Source of the DNA: Anthoceros angustus
Taxonomy: Eukaryota > Streptophyta > Anthocerotopsida > Anthocerotales > Anthocerotaceae
Assembly (NCBI GenBank): GCA_010909165.1
Contig: VJWM01000117.1
Span: forward strand, 186,001 to 250,000
DNA length: 64,000 bases
Direction: 5' to 3'
Of the stretch, positions 29,849 through 40,785 are shown piece after piece. The position numbers and the translations under genes were made by a program. The notes under the pieces are model-generated. The model searched no databases and had not been told where the DNA came from. It worked only from the letters and a program-made list of their open reading frames with translations. Numbering within the stretch: position 1 is the stretch's first letter; each line of letters opens with the position of its first letter.

Positions 29849-31185
29849 ATGCGGACCCACAGCGATTCTGGACAGCGCCTTCAGCTGATTACTTCCTGCG
29901 CGGCCAAGGAGGAGGTCAATTTGTGCGACCTCGGACAATCCTCACGGTCCCTTGCGCTCCATAATCCGGCTCTCTGGCGCTATCTTTTTGGGCGCGTCGG
30001 CAGGCGTTCGGTTGGCAACGAGCAGCGAAGGAGGAACATCGTGCGGCGGACTCGGCCCTGACAACAGAGGAGGAGAAAGCAATGGCACCCAAAAGCCGGA
30101 GTCAGCCATGGACCCTCGTGGGCGCAACATTGTGGCGCTATCCGGACTTGACCTGGAGGCGGATTGGTGCGAGTGGCATCTGGGCGTGTTCCAAATGGTG
30201 GACCTTTGACAAGCGTCACTCTAGTCGGGAGTTTGCGGAAGATCTTGGCGATCAACAAGGAGGTCGATCCAAGAACCTCCGGAGGACCAGGCGATGGACC
30301 TTGGAGGTCCACGAGGATGGCCTAGCCTTAGAAGGAGGAAGAAGGGGCGTGGTGCAGGCCCCTTAAGGCGAAGGGAAGATAGGGCCCGGCCAGTGGCGTC
30401 TTGAGGCACAGAGCGGACAACCAACGGATGGTTGATATCTGCGACGGTCGAGTAAGGCGGTAGCCGGATCATTGTCCATTGGAACACCTCACCAAGGTGG
30501 ATCACCTTGGTGATAACCCTGATGCGCTCGGTGAAGAGCGGTGGGGAAGGATTATCTTCGGTTGATCGAGCCGCAAGCTAAGGCGAAGCCCTCGCCATCG
30601 GTGACCCATACGATTCATGTATGGGGACATTTCGAGCTCTGAAGGAGGAGAGCTTGAGCGGGCGCTCGGGAAGGGGCTGGAGGCCACTGCCGGAAAGGCG
30701 TGCAAGGCGCCGAGGTGGGGGTCGTCCTTGAAGACCAAGCGGACTCGGGAGGAGGACGGCGGAGGATTCCGGACTCCATCGTGGGCGAACCCCTCACCAC
30801 CGGGGAAGTTTGGGAGGCGATTCCCCTCCTTTTGGTGCCCCCTCGGGAGGCGGCACGGGAGGGAGGCGAGGAGGCGTTGGCTCCGGCCAGCAGACAACCG
30901 GCGGCTGCTGAGCCCAGCGAACTCAGGGGCCGAGGCGGAAGGCGGTGCCGCTACCTGTGACCTCGGAAGGTGCGGTACCTTACCACCTTGCAGGTAAAAG
31001 AGGGGCGAAGGGCGCCCAAGGCGAGGAGGTCAGCGGCCACAGGTCTGTCCCCAGGAAGGGGCAAGAGCTTGCTCCGGACCCCTCACCTCCTCGAGCCGGA
31101 GAAAGAGGGCACAAAGGAGTTAGAGGCCAAGAGGCCAAGAGGGTGAGACTCGGACCTCACCACTCGGGACTGAGGTCTGATTAGG
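29849..31185 (+). pseudogene. LTR-borne ORF, first part (unknown protein)
   Basis: Plus-strand frames across this part of the LTR give segments that recur in every LTR copy, such as MAPKSRSQPWTLV (30082), GLDLEADWCEWHLGVFQMVD (30140-30205), PYDS/YGDISSSEGGE (30617) and a Pro/Lys/Arg-rich end (PRKGQELAPDPSPP, KRVRLG) by 31180. I recognise no family. It precedes the coiled-coil part without a gap, so both may be one protein of roughly 900 codons. The frame is broken many times. It could equally be a non-coding LTR with biased composition, but the recurrence of the same frame choice in divergent copies argues for coding origin. Confidence 0.45.
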
Positions 31186-32760
31186 TCAGAGAACCCGTCC
31201 GGACTTACTCGGGGCGGTATGGAGGTCCTTGGCGGACCGAAATGCGGCTCCCACTACGGACTTTGTGGGGCCTCACGGTGGCGGTGGAAGAAACAGCGAG
31301 TCACAGCTACCGTCATGGACGGAATGCTTTGGGGTCTCTGGCAGTGGAGAAGACCCGAAGTGGAGGACCCGGAGGAGGATGGTGGAACTCAAGAGCAAGT
31401 GGCGGCCGGGGCAAAGGAAAGGCGGAGTCCCTCGCTCGGATCGAGGAAGGAAGCGCCGGGTGGCGGGATGAGGCCAGGCGGTTCGAGGCCGGGCCAAGGT
31501 TCTTCTTGTCTGAGCAGTGAAACAAGCTCGAGAGGCCCAAGGCGGAGGACCTTCTGCGGCGAAGGCGGCGGGGAGGCGGAGGCCGGGCACAAGCGAGAGC
31601 TCGGGACTGGCGGAGGCGGCCCGGCTAAAGGCCAGTGAGCCGGTAAAGCGGCGAAGAGTCGCCGCGTGAGCGGCAGGATCACTACGGGCGTGATCGGGCC
31701 GGTGGAGAGAGAGGCAGCGACGGAGGCTAACTCGAAGGCCGCGGCTATGGAGCGAGCAAGCCGGCCTCGGGAGATAGAGGATCTCAGATGTGCGAGGAGG
31801 TAGAAGAGGCGGATGGAGGCAAGAGGACCTGGAGCTACAACTCCAAGATCGTCGGGCGGTGATTCTCAACGAGAGAATCCACGACCTCGAGCACGAAATG
31901 TAAGCTGCCTCAAGACGGAGGAAAATCGGCGACTATCGAGTTGGGCGTTGCGGGCTCTGAAGGAGGCGGAGGAAGTCCGGTCGGACGGAGGTATCAGCTT
32001 TGGAGAGGGAGGCTGGCGGAGCTAAAGGCCGAGAATGAGCGGAGGCGCGAGCACTGGGCGAGAAAAGAAGGCTGGTCCGGTGAGAAAGGCGGAAGGGCTG
32101 CGCTATGGCGGTGGTGGCGATGGAAGGAAGCAGCGGCGGGAGGCGGTGAGGCGGCAGGTGTGGCGCGCCTTGTAGCCTCGCGTCTGATGGCTCCAAGTCA
32201 ATCTGGCGGGAGAGGTGGCCCAACAAGCCGGGCAAAAGACGCCCTCAACACTTATGGCGGAGGAGTATCGGGTGCTCGGGCACCGTGGAAGAGGCAATTC
32301 AACAAGTCGATTCGGACTTTGCCTATTACCAGCTCACGAGCGGTAGAAGCCTCTCGGCCCTGCAGACGGACCTGGAAGGCTCAAGGAGATGAAGGCCACG
32401 CAGGGGCAGCCAGGGACCCTAGTGGCCTGTTTGGAGATATGAGGAGGCGGGCGGAGGAGCGGAGGAGCGAGGGAGGCGGCGGATGCGCAGCACCCCGCAC
32501 CTCACCATGGAAGGAGGGCCAGCGAAGTCACTGGGCGATCGGGAAGGAGGACTTGAGGGAGGCCAGGAGTCCGTGAGGGAGGAAAAGGGTGGGCGTGAGT
32601 CCGGACCCAGTCCGGACCCAGGAGGTCGGGACCACGTCCGGACCCGTGTCATCCGGACCACGAGGTCCGGACCCGAGAGACAAGGTCGGACCTAGTGGCG
32701 GACCCGAAATGCGGACTCCACGAGTTCGGGGAGTCGAGACCTCGAGGACCGGGCTGCGGC
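31186..32760 (+). pseudogene. LTR-borne coiled-coil ORF, copy in 5' LTR
   Basis: This is the homologue of 7620-9208: AAPTTDFVG at about 31246, the segment of ATVMDGMLWGLW (31307-31342), RRMVELKSK (31377), then Ala/Glu/Arg-rich helical sequence with ESLARIEEG (31428) and LAELKAENERRREHWARKE (about 32006-32065). Stops and frameshifts interrupt it throughout. It ends near GAGGAGG(T)AAGC-type sequence that is kept in the 3' LTR copies. It is located entirely in U3, upstream of the LTR TATA box. The function is unknown; a coiled-coil structural or accessory role is inferred from composition only. Confidence 0.5.
32598..32693. repeat. GTCCGGAC cluster in U3
   Basis: Seven TCCGGAC/TCGGAC words lie within 96 bp, several extended to the palindrome GTCCGGAC. 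The same cluster stands in the 3' LTR copies near 57890-57985, 59495-59590, 60090-60190 and 61085-61195. Confidence 0.8.
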
Positions 32761-33071
32761 GATGAGGAGGAGCCCCTTGACTTACGCTAGGGCCGATGGG
32801 GTGGCCCCACCGGCGAAGGACCCGAGGGAGGCGAGGAGGATGGCGTCGTGTGTGGCGGTTGTCGAACCAGATAGCGGATTAGAGGAGGGGCCCGCCTCAC
32901 GGATCATCCGATTGGGTGCACAAGCTGTCGGGGAGAGTTGGACCACCCATTCCGGAGGCGGGGCCTTGACCCCTGTCTGAAGGAGATAGGAGATAGGGGA
33001 TAGGGGTAGGCGGCCGATTAGGGTATACCGAAAGCTATCACCGTAATAGGGGTAATAAAGGCACCTTGGGC

Positions 33072-33080
33072 GATATAAGA
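33072..33080 (+). promoter_or_regulatory. Gypsy LTR TATA box
   Basis: GATATAAGA lies about 540 bp from the LTR end and is conserved at 61565-61573 in the 3' LTR (GGATATAAGAGGGG). It would start the genomic RNA near 33105, which defines U3 as about 3.65 kb. Confidence 0.6.
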
Positions 33081-33618
33081 GGGAGGCTCTAGTAAAGCAT
33101 CTTTCTCTTGGTGTTGATGCCGCGCTCTGCATTTTGTGAGTCTTCTTGCTAACGTGAGTCTGAGTCCGGCGAGCGCGACTCGGGAGATTGATCAAGGTCC
33201 GTGGCGGACTTAACGTTGTGGTGTGTGCGGGGAAGGGTGAGGTGATCGTGCTCGTCCGGGCAGCGGTCACCGAAACATGGGCAGCGTGGCCGGAGGAACT
33301 CGGGAGGGTGTAGAGCCGGACGGAGGCGCGGAGGAGGTCGGATGCGTAACCGTCTCTAAGGCGAGAGTGTAGTGAGAGGAGAGAGAAAGGATCGTGAAGG
33401 ATGTATGTGAGCAATCTGACGACGGGTCCCTAAGCGTTTAGCCATCACAAGACTGTCTGAAGCGTTGTGAGTAGTTAGGAGTATGTGTGTGTTGAGTGAG
33501 CAGCGCTAAGGGGCGGTAGAATCACAAAGCAGTGCAGGGCCTATCATTCCCTTGGGAGCGGACTTCTTCCTACAACGACACGGATTGTCGGCGCGGCCAT
33601 CGCAAAGTCCGCCACATT

Positions 33619-33636
33619 TTGGGCGTTGCGGGAATG
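33619..33636 (+). other. Gypsy primer binding site (tRNA-Asp type)
   Basis: TTGGGCGTTGCGGGAATG follows the LTR end after two or three T residues. The plant tRNA-Asp site begins TGGCGCCGTTGCCGGGGA; the match needs small gaps. The duplicate at 35206-35220 reads TGGCGCTGGGAAT. Confidence 0.65.
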
Positions 33637-33899
33637 AAATCGGTGCGTGGTCGCAAAGTCGTCCTTAGGAGAGAAGGTAAGTGAATGCGTGGCGGTCGGC
33701 GGTCAAGAGTGAACCGTCGGGAGGATCGGACGTGGTCACCTCGCGTGCTCTCGAGCCGAGGAGAGGGAGGCGTCAAACCCAGCGAGAGCACCGTCGATCG
33801 GAGGAGGAGAACGTGGTCGTGTGCCGGACAAGGCAGTCGAGACGAGGGCGAGCGGAAGAAGGTAGGGGCGACGCCTAACCCGCGATGGCGTGACCATGG

Positions 33900-34668
33900 C
33901 CCCTACCTCGACCAAACAAGCGTACTCCATATTCGGAGGGAAGAAGGAGGCGGGATGGAGACCTTTGTGGAGGACTTCATGTCCAAAGCCAACTTCAGCG
34001 GAGGAGGCGTAGCTCATCCAGCTTTTCAAGGGGTTCTCAGGGCAGTGCTCAATGGTATCGGAGTACCGACCAGGAGAATGCCCCACCCGCCTCGTTTGAA
34101 GCTTTGAAAATGCCTTCTTAGAGCGGTTTCGAGGATCGACCGGGAGGGTATGTATTATCAAAGTTGGAAAATCGGCGAGGAAGAAGGAGAAAGGCTCGTA
34201 CATCGAGCGGTTCTATGAGGATCGGCATCCAACCCATACCACGATGCAAGCGTGACGGTGGTTGGCGGTCTAGCCAAACCCATGGCCAGGCACGTCCTGC
34301 TGCTGGCCGAGAAGGACGTGGGCAAGGCGGTCAGAGCGGCCGAAAACTACGAGGAATCGCTACATCAGAGGATAAAGAAATCCGCTCAAGGAGGCAAGAA
34401 GAAGAAGAAGAAACGGGGTTCAGACTCCGAGGAGGAAGAGTCTTCAGAGGAGGAGGAAGACCAATCGGAGGTGTCTTCGGAGGAGGAGCAGTCGTCCGAA
34501 GAAGAGACGGAGGTCTCTAGCGAGGAAGAGTATCCCCGCAAGAAGAAGAGCAAGAAGGCCCCGGCTAAAAAGAAGCAGGGTAAGAAGGAGGTGGTGACAC
34601 CGGCCGGTCAGAAGCTCCGGACCCGACTCCCTCAAAGGAGGTGGCAGTGCGGAGGACTGGAAAAGTGA
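33900..34668 (+). pseudogene. gag: Gypsy gag, copy 1, with acidic/Lys-rich tail
   Basis: Ty3-type Gag builds the particle. FENAFLERF at about 34099 is the conserved capsid helix region, with ETFVEDFMSKANF upstream at 33958. After frameshifts, the frame 34252-34668 gives MARHVLLLAEKDVGKAV and ENYEESLHQRIKKS. A striking low-complexity tail follows from about 34393: a Lys block (GGKKKKKKRG), an uninterrupted Ser/Glu acidic block of about 40 residues, and a second Lys block (PRKKKSKKAPAKKKQGKKE). No CCHC knuckle lies in this stretch. The frame closes at 34668. Confidence 0.75.
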
Positions 34669-34936
34669 TAAAGAGTAGAGGACACAGCGATAAACCGGGT
34701 TAAGGGCCGAGGCGGAAAACACCGACGGTGCGAGCGCATCTACGGTGTCGTGTGCCAACACGGCCATTCGAAAATCAAGCGCCTCAAGGCGGTGCATCAA
34801 GTGGACTACGAATCGAGGAGGAGGTGAGGAGCAATGGGAAGAGGCCTATCAGTGCAGAAGCCCCTCACGGGCGCGATATCCCAAAACCATGTGTCCGTCA
34901 GCGGAGGTCCGGATCACAGAACCGCGCTTTTTCTAA

Positions 34937-35202
34937 GATCAAGAGTGTAGCGTGAGAGGAGAGAGGAAAGGATGATGCGAAGGATGTGTGAACGATACGG
35001 ACGAACGGGTCTCAAACGCTTGGCCATACCGGGCTCAGACGGAACGCCAGAGTAGTTAGGAGTATGTGTGTTGAGACGAACGAGCGCTAAGGACGGTAAG
35101 AATCACCAAACGCTGCGGGCCTATCATTCCCTTTGGGAACGGACTTCTTCCTACAACGACACGGATTGCGCGCGCCCGCCGCCATCGAAAAGTCACGCCA
35201 CA
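34937..35202 (+). repeat. Internal partial LTR (U5 end)
   Basis: It repeats 33356-33616 (GAGTAGTTAGGAGTATGTGT, CATTCCCTTTGGGAACGGACTT, ACGCCACA) in the middle of the internal region. It is the start of unit 2 of the tandem duplication, not a complete LTR. Confidence 0.88.
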
Positions 35203-35459
35203 TTTTGGCGCTGGGAATGAAATCGGCAAAGTGCGCCCTTAGGAAGAGAAGGTAAGTGAATGCGTGAGGTCGAGCGACGGTCAAGAGTGAACCGTCAGAG
35301 GATCGGACGTGGTCACCTCGCTGCTCTCCGAGCCGTGTGGAGAGGAGAGACGCCAAACCCAACGAGAGCACCGATCGAGGAGGGAGAACGTGGTCGAATT
35401 GTCGGACCAAGACGAGTACGGGTACAGGGACGCCAACGGAAGAAGGTAGGACAACCCAC

Positions 35460-36240
35460 GCCTAATCGATGGCAGCCATGGCCCCTACCGACCAAACAAG
35501 CGCATCTATATTCGGAGGGAAGAAGGAGCGGATGCGAGACCTTTGTGGAGGACTTCGTCCAAAGCCAACTTCAACGGAGAGGGAGACGCGCAGCCTCATC
35601 CAAATTTTTCCAAGGGGTTCTCCGAGGACACTCAATGGTATCGGAGAAAGTACCGACCACCGGAGAATGCCCCACCCGCCTCGCTTGAAGCTTTGAAAAT
35701 GCCTTCTTAGAACGGTTTCGAGGATCGACCGTGAGGGGTATGTATTATCAAAGTTGGAAAATCGGCGAGGAAGAAGGAGAAAGGCTCGTACATCGAGCGG
35801 TTCTATGAGGATCGGCATCCAACCCATACCACGATGCAAGCGTGACGGTGGTTGGCGGTCTAGCCAAACCCATGGCGAGCACGTCCTGCTGCTGGCCGAG
35901 AAGGGCGTGGGCAAGGCGGTCGAGCGGCCGAAAACTACGAGGAATCGCTACATCGGAGGATAAAGAAATCCGCTCAAGGAGGCAAGAAGAAGAAGAAAGC
36001 GGGGTTCGAGACTCAGGAAGAGTCTTGAGAGGAGGAGGAAGACCAATCGGAGGTGTCTTGGAGGAGGAGCGGTCGTCCAGAAGAGACGGAGGTCTCTAGC
36101 GAGGAAGAGTATCCAGAAGAAGAGCAAGAAGGCCCGGCTAAAAGAAGCGGGGTAAGAAGGAGGTGGTGACACCGGCCGGTCAGAAGCTCCGGACCCGACT
36201 CCCTCAAAGGAGGTGGCAGTGCGGAGGACTGGAAAAGTGA
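35460..36240 (+). pseudogene. gag: Gypsy gag, copy 2
   Basis: This second gag, in unit 2, repeats the sequence of copy 1, with the capsid region near 35690 and the helical MRIGIQPIPR-frame region identical in the plus frame 35754-35963. The acidic and Lys-rich tail region (35960-36160) has lost several short pieces and is out of frame. The capsid region is clearly more decayed than copy 1. Confidence 0.8.
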
Positions 36241-36405
36241 TAAAGAGTAGAGGACACAGCGATAAACCGGGTTAAGGGCCGAGGCGGAAAACACCGACGG
36301 TGCGAGCGCATCTACGGTGTCGTGTGCCAACACGGCCATTCGAAAATCAAGCGCCTCAAGGCGGTGCATCAAGTGGACTACGAATCGAGGAGGAGGTGAG
36401 GAGCA

Positions 36406-36723
36406 ATGGGAAGAGGCCTATCAGTGCAGAAGCCCCTCACGGGCGCGATATCCCAAAACCATGTGTCCGTCAGCGGAGGTCCGTCAATACAGCAGGCCCC
36501 ACCGATGCACGACCGCATGGGAGCCTTGGGTATCCTCCGTGCAGTAGTGGTCTGCATTGGGCTGGAATCTGGCCATTACTCCAGCGTGTCCGTACAGCAG
36601 GCGGTAATAATGGGGACTTGTGTGGCGGCCGGTGGGCATATGACGATGCTATGTCCCAACCCCGAGGGGCAGTGCGATATGCCACACCAAGCGGAGAACC
36701 CCGACCACCACGCCACCTCCTAA
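36406..36723 (+). pseudogene. Gypsy gag C-terminus with degenerate zinc knuckle
   Basis: The frame ends with CVAAGGHMTMLCPNPEGQCD (36619 onward). GHMTMLC keeps the His-X4-Cys half of a CCHC knuckle, but the first half has one Cys and is two residues short, so it probably lost about six bases. This would be the nucleocapsid domain, which binds element RNA. It sits downstream of the acidic tail and upstream of protease, the right place for it. Confidence 0.5.
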
Positions 36724-37319
36724 GGCTCCGTCACGGCGTCGAAGATGCTCGATTGGCGGAGTGGGAAGAGATTCCCAGAGGTACGCGAGATGGAAAAGAA
36801 GAAGATGCGGTGGGGTGTCGAAAGGAAGGGAGTCGGGCGTGGAAAATCTTGGAGGTGTCTACTCGTGGCCGAAGGAAGGAGGGCGAGAAAGGCGCCGGTG
36901 AAGAAGAACAAAGGCGGAGAGCGTCACGGGCCGAGGAAGGCAATCAAGCGGAAATACCCGGTGAGAGGATCCGGCCGATGAAGGAGGGGGGCAGGCTCTG
37001 CGGGAGGATTACGAAGGAAGTTCTCGTGCGGGGAGGGAGAAGGGCAGTGCCTCCGCGGCGGCGATTTCCACGGACGTGGTCAGGGGGTAGATGTTGCGGG
37101 AGGAAATCAAGCATCCGGAGAATACCGAACACAAGTGACCGGGAGAGGATGAGACGCAGCAATAGGATCCTCGATTGGGGTAGAAGCCTCTTTAATGTGG
37201 CGGACGATGATGAATCAAGACACCTTGTGTCCTTTCGGCCTTGAGGATAACCCGAAATCTGGCAAGAGGTCCGTCGGGCCGTTAGAAACCTCGCACCAAA
37301 GCCGGAAGGGTATACAGTG

Positions 37320-37640
37320 GAAGTGAGGGTGGTGTCCCATACGGACCCAGGCGCCGATGGTACAAGTGGAGATTGGATGTATCATCAAGGATGTACCGTT
37401 GGACACGGTCGGAGTCAACCTCATCACGAAGCCACGGCACGAATTGGGCTTCACATCCTTGAACCCTCAGAAGACTACGAGAATGGCGGACATGTCGAAG
37501 AGATCCGTGGAGTTAAGCAGTCTTGGCCACCATAGCCGTGCACCCTACAAACCGGATTTTGTTGTGATCAAACCGGCCGGACCATTAGGGTATGAGGTGT
37601 TCTTTGGGCGGCCATGGTTGGCCTGACAAGCTACACTTTG
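37320..37640 (+). pseudogene. Gypsy aspartic protease
   Basis: The frame 37357-37626 (89 codons) reads IIKDVPLDTVGVNLIT with the putative catalytic Asp at 37402, then LGFTSL, RMADMSKRSVEL, the strand DFVVIKPAG and the C-terminal FFGRPWLA. The core reads D-T-V-G where retropepsins have D-(T/S)-G, so the active site is altered by an insertion or local frameshift. It would cleave Gag-Pol. The end of gag lies upstream and about 0.6 kb of linker follows (37640-38300; frames 37592-37873, 37874-38305) without a domain. Confidence 0.75.
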
Positions 37641-38352
37641 GAAGGAAGGAGATTCACTTCAAGCCGTGGTGGGACCCTAAGGTGCGAGAAGGGAGGTTGC
37701 TATCACGGAGCAAGGACACCTATTGTGGGGAAGCTGAGCACTACGAAGGGTATACCTCGTGGAGGACTCCAGCGGCGAACAAGATAGTTCAGGAGGCGTA
37801 CCCTTTCGCCAAGATCCGCCGGTCCGAGGAGGAGATGGACTACCGCGGATGCCTTTGGTGCGGAAGTGGTTGATTGTTTTCGAGTAAACGCCACAACGGG
37901 CCGGAGGAAGGAAGTGAAGGAGGTCGGACCCGGCCTGAGGGGAGGCAAGAGTCGGACCAAGGAAGCGGACATCGGAAGGGTAACACGATTCACCTCAAGC
38001 AGCTCTTGAGGAATGGGGATGAGAGGGCGATCCAGGAGGAGGACGAGGGTTTGGGCCAGGCCGAGGAGCAGGAGGCAGTGAACCCGGGACGTGGAAGAAG
38101 TGGAGGTCCGCAGCAAATTTCAAGTTTAAGAAGGCATGCCTCGGGACTGAAGGAAGGTAAGCAATCTGGGGAGTTTTCGGTATTGCCTTCAAGGTCACGA
38201 TTAGGGGACGGGCGCGGAGGCGTCGAGAACGTAGGGCCGAGAGCCGCGATAGGCCGTGCGCGCCGACGCGAGTCCGCCTCGCGTGGCGGGAGGTCGAGGC
38301 GATAGCCAGGTCCGTGACCAACCGTACAGCAAATTATAACTATCTTTTCTTC

Positions 38353-38905
38353 TTGGATGATAATATCCTAATTCTTTTACTTTCACACTTCATAGTGTCA
38401 TTTCCGAGGCCATTTTCGGTTTTATTTCAATCTTCATCGAAGCGGTATGTCGCAAGCTCTGACTCTGGATAAGCGATAGAAGTGAAAATCACTTACACTT
38501 GGTTCTAAACGATGCTTGCTGTGGTAATTTACTCGACGGCAAGGAAACCGGATGAACTGCAAATCAAATTTGATTACGAGCGACATGAGGTGACTCAAAC
38601 GCAAAACCCTAAGCTCGAAGCTTGGATGAAAGATAATATCCTAATTTTTACTTTCACACTTCATGCGCTGGCTTCCGAGGCGTATTTTCGTTTCGCCGCA
38701 TCTTCATCGCCAAGCTTACCGCAGCCCGCATGCGCTGACCATAAGCGGTGCTAGAAGTGAAAATCACTTACACTTGGTTCTAAACGATGCTTGCCGTGTA
38801 ATTTACCTGTACGGCAAGGAAACCGGATGAACTGCAAATCAAATTTGATTACCGACCGAATGTATATCTGGCCACACTCAAGAACGCAAAACCCTAAGCT
38901 CAAGC
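38353..38905. repeat. Tandem pair, period about 274 bp
   Basis: Copies at 38353-38626 and 38627-38905 share GATAATATCCTAATT, AGTGAAAATCACTTACACTT, GGTTCTAAACGATGCTTGC and GGAAACCGGATGAACTGCAA. 38906-40080 between this pair and the aquaporin fragment shows only unrecognised ORFs (39753-40106 the longest). Confidence 0.85.
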
Positions 38906-40089
38906 TGGACTGAATCAACCGAATCAAAATGATGTACTATACTACTTTACCTTGAAGTTCGTTGTAGTTGTTTCTTTGATGCACTCGACAATTCTTGATA
39001 ACCCGAGGGTTTGTAGCTTCAAGATGGTCCGAGAATCGACAACAAGAAAGCCAAGGTGCAAGCTACTTGAAATGTTCGTGGGGCCGTTGTGGGCCCGGGC
39101 TCCTAAGCTTTGCCGGAATCTTCAACCCGTGTATAACCTTCAAGATACAATGAGCAAATGACATAAAGACTCATCATTTCCTTAACACCCTTGTGAGGTC
39201 ACAGATCACATGTTGTGCTCAACTTCACTCATCGATGGCCCATCCTAGCCCCTCTGTCGAAGCGCAAACAAAAACATCCACGTGCACTTGCAAGTCGGTT
39301 CGTCGGGTTGCTATCTCGAGACTTGGGAATGATCAAGAGAAGCTTACAAGTTAAACAAGTCCGCATGAAGATAACTGCTAACAATTTGGTCATCATGCGC
39401 AACTTAAGGAGTTGACATTGCACATGCCTCGATTTGAGCCATGGTGGCAACGGATTTTGAGGAGGAGTTGGCTTTCTGGTGGTTTGGCTTCCCTCGGTTA
39501 ATTAGGGCGGTCCACAATCTGCAGAAGACAATAGCATTAGAGCATGACGACATGCTTTACATCCTAGCGAGCTAATCTCACGATACGCAAGAAATTGATT
39601 GCAAGGGCATCCGGGCACTATCCCACAAGCTCAAACAGTTCACTCCCTTTTCTCCACACATGAAGAGCAGCATTTTTTACCAGATTCTCTCGCACACTTG
39701 AGCCTTGGATCATGGACATCAATGGTAGGAATACAGGCAAGAAAAATACTCAATGTATGCCATTGGAGCGTCTCCTTGGCGGATCCGTTTAAAACTCATA
39801 TGTAAGCGACGCAACCTTTTAAGTCCACAAGGCAAGAAACATTTCAGACGAAACACACAGGACCCCATTGCTAACGCCAAAACCACTGGTAGCCACCATA
39901 ATACTCACAGTATCGCTCGCCATTTCGGTGAACAATTTGAAAACATTGCAATCTCAATGCACAATTCCGGTATCGCCTCCTCGTGGCTAGAGTTCCTTGC
40001 ATCAACAAATCTCGGAGACATCGACGATCGATCGTTTGTTGATCTTGTGGGGTCGCTCACAAGGAAGTTGCGAGGCAAGGCCAGTGTGC

Positions 40090-40775
40090 GGAGGCTCAGC
40101 TCCTGAGCGGTGGCGGATTAGTCGTGGTAGGCGCCGCCGGCACCGATAAAGGCCCGGCGAACACCGCACTGCAGTACGGTAGGATACCATCATGAAGGAT
40201 GGAGCTCGTTGGTGCCCAGAAGCAAATCGGAGCACGCCACAAACAAACATTTTTGTCAAAAGCGAGCCATGGCCAGCCGCATTCAAGCAGGCCTGTACCA
40301 ATGCATTCAACGAAATGGCTCACTCACATGATCACGCCAGACTTGCGCGTGGTCCATGTGCGCAACTCAAGCTCTGGCGGTTGATTCCGTCGGTGATCGG
40401 AAGCGTGGCAAGAATCACCAGAAACACCGCGAATCCGATCGGCAAGGGCGCGAGAATCTACCGTGCAGCGCCAGGCTGTCGAGCGAATTTAGCGTGACCC
40501 AACATGACCCACGATAATCGACACCACGCGGTCCGAATCCGGTTCATGTTCATACCGGAACGTGAGAATCACGCGCATTCCTCTTGGCGTCGGTGGCCGA
40601 GAGCACGGTGTGGACGAGGACGAAGGTGCCCACGATCTCGGCTCCCAGCCCCGTTGCCTTGGTGTACCCGTGCTGCACCATGTTGGCGGCCCCCGTGCCG
40701 TATCGGTCGAAGAACGCGGACTGCCATCCCTTCACCAACCCCACCCCCGCCACGCTCAATGGCAGGACCAGATCA
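40090..40775 (-). pseudogene. PIP-type aquaporin gene fragment
   Basis: Plasma-membrane intrinsic proteins are water channels of plants. The minus strand encodes [28 protein letters not shown] and [15 protein letters not shown] (exon 40556 to about 40775), nearly canonical PIP sequence around helix 5. A 98-bp intron (40458-40555) has GT and AG ends and sits exactly between DSHVP and the next exon's ILAPLPIGFAVFLVILATLP (to about 40370). The second NPA motif is lost (GINRQ), the C-terminus is a remnant (FIGAGGAYH at about 40140), and the first half of the gene is absent. It is a captured, decayed copy of genomic DNA, not of mRNA, because the intron remains. Confidence 0.88.
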
Positions 40776-40785
40776 CACATCAAAC

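Larger units (their letters stand above)
29454..33616 (+). repeat. Gypsy 5' LTR, 4,163 bp
   Basis: It starts TGTGGGCTATGCACTT and ends GTCCGCCACA. The same start occurs at 49773 and 51705 and the same end at 35202 and 62130. Most of its length (U3) has coding-like sequence on the plus strand. A TATA box lies at 33074 and the last part (about 33100-33616) would be R and U5, ending with a stretch shared by all copies (CTATCATTCCCTTGGGAGCG). GTCCGGAC-rich clusters mark the U3 3' part. Confidence 0.9.
33356..36480 (+). repeat. Tandem duplication: LTR end, PBS and gag
   Basis: Unit 1 (about 33356-34936) and unit 2 (about 34937-36480) both run from the last part of the LTR (AAGAGTGTAG(C/T)GTGAGAGGAG) through the primer site to the end of gag. 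Unit 2 therefore has its own LTR end at 35202 and primer site. The period is about 1.58 kb. Unit 2 has additional small deletions, and past 36480 the interior continues only from unit 2. Confidence 0.9.

Noticed and set aside
29454-33616. Interpretation of this stretch as a separate element and not an LTR
   Set aside because: The same start and end recur at 49773 and 62130, flanking gag-pol with primer site and polypurine tract at the expected positions, which defines an LTR.
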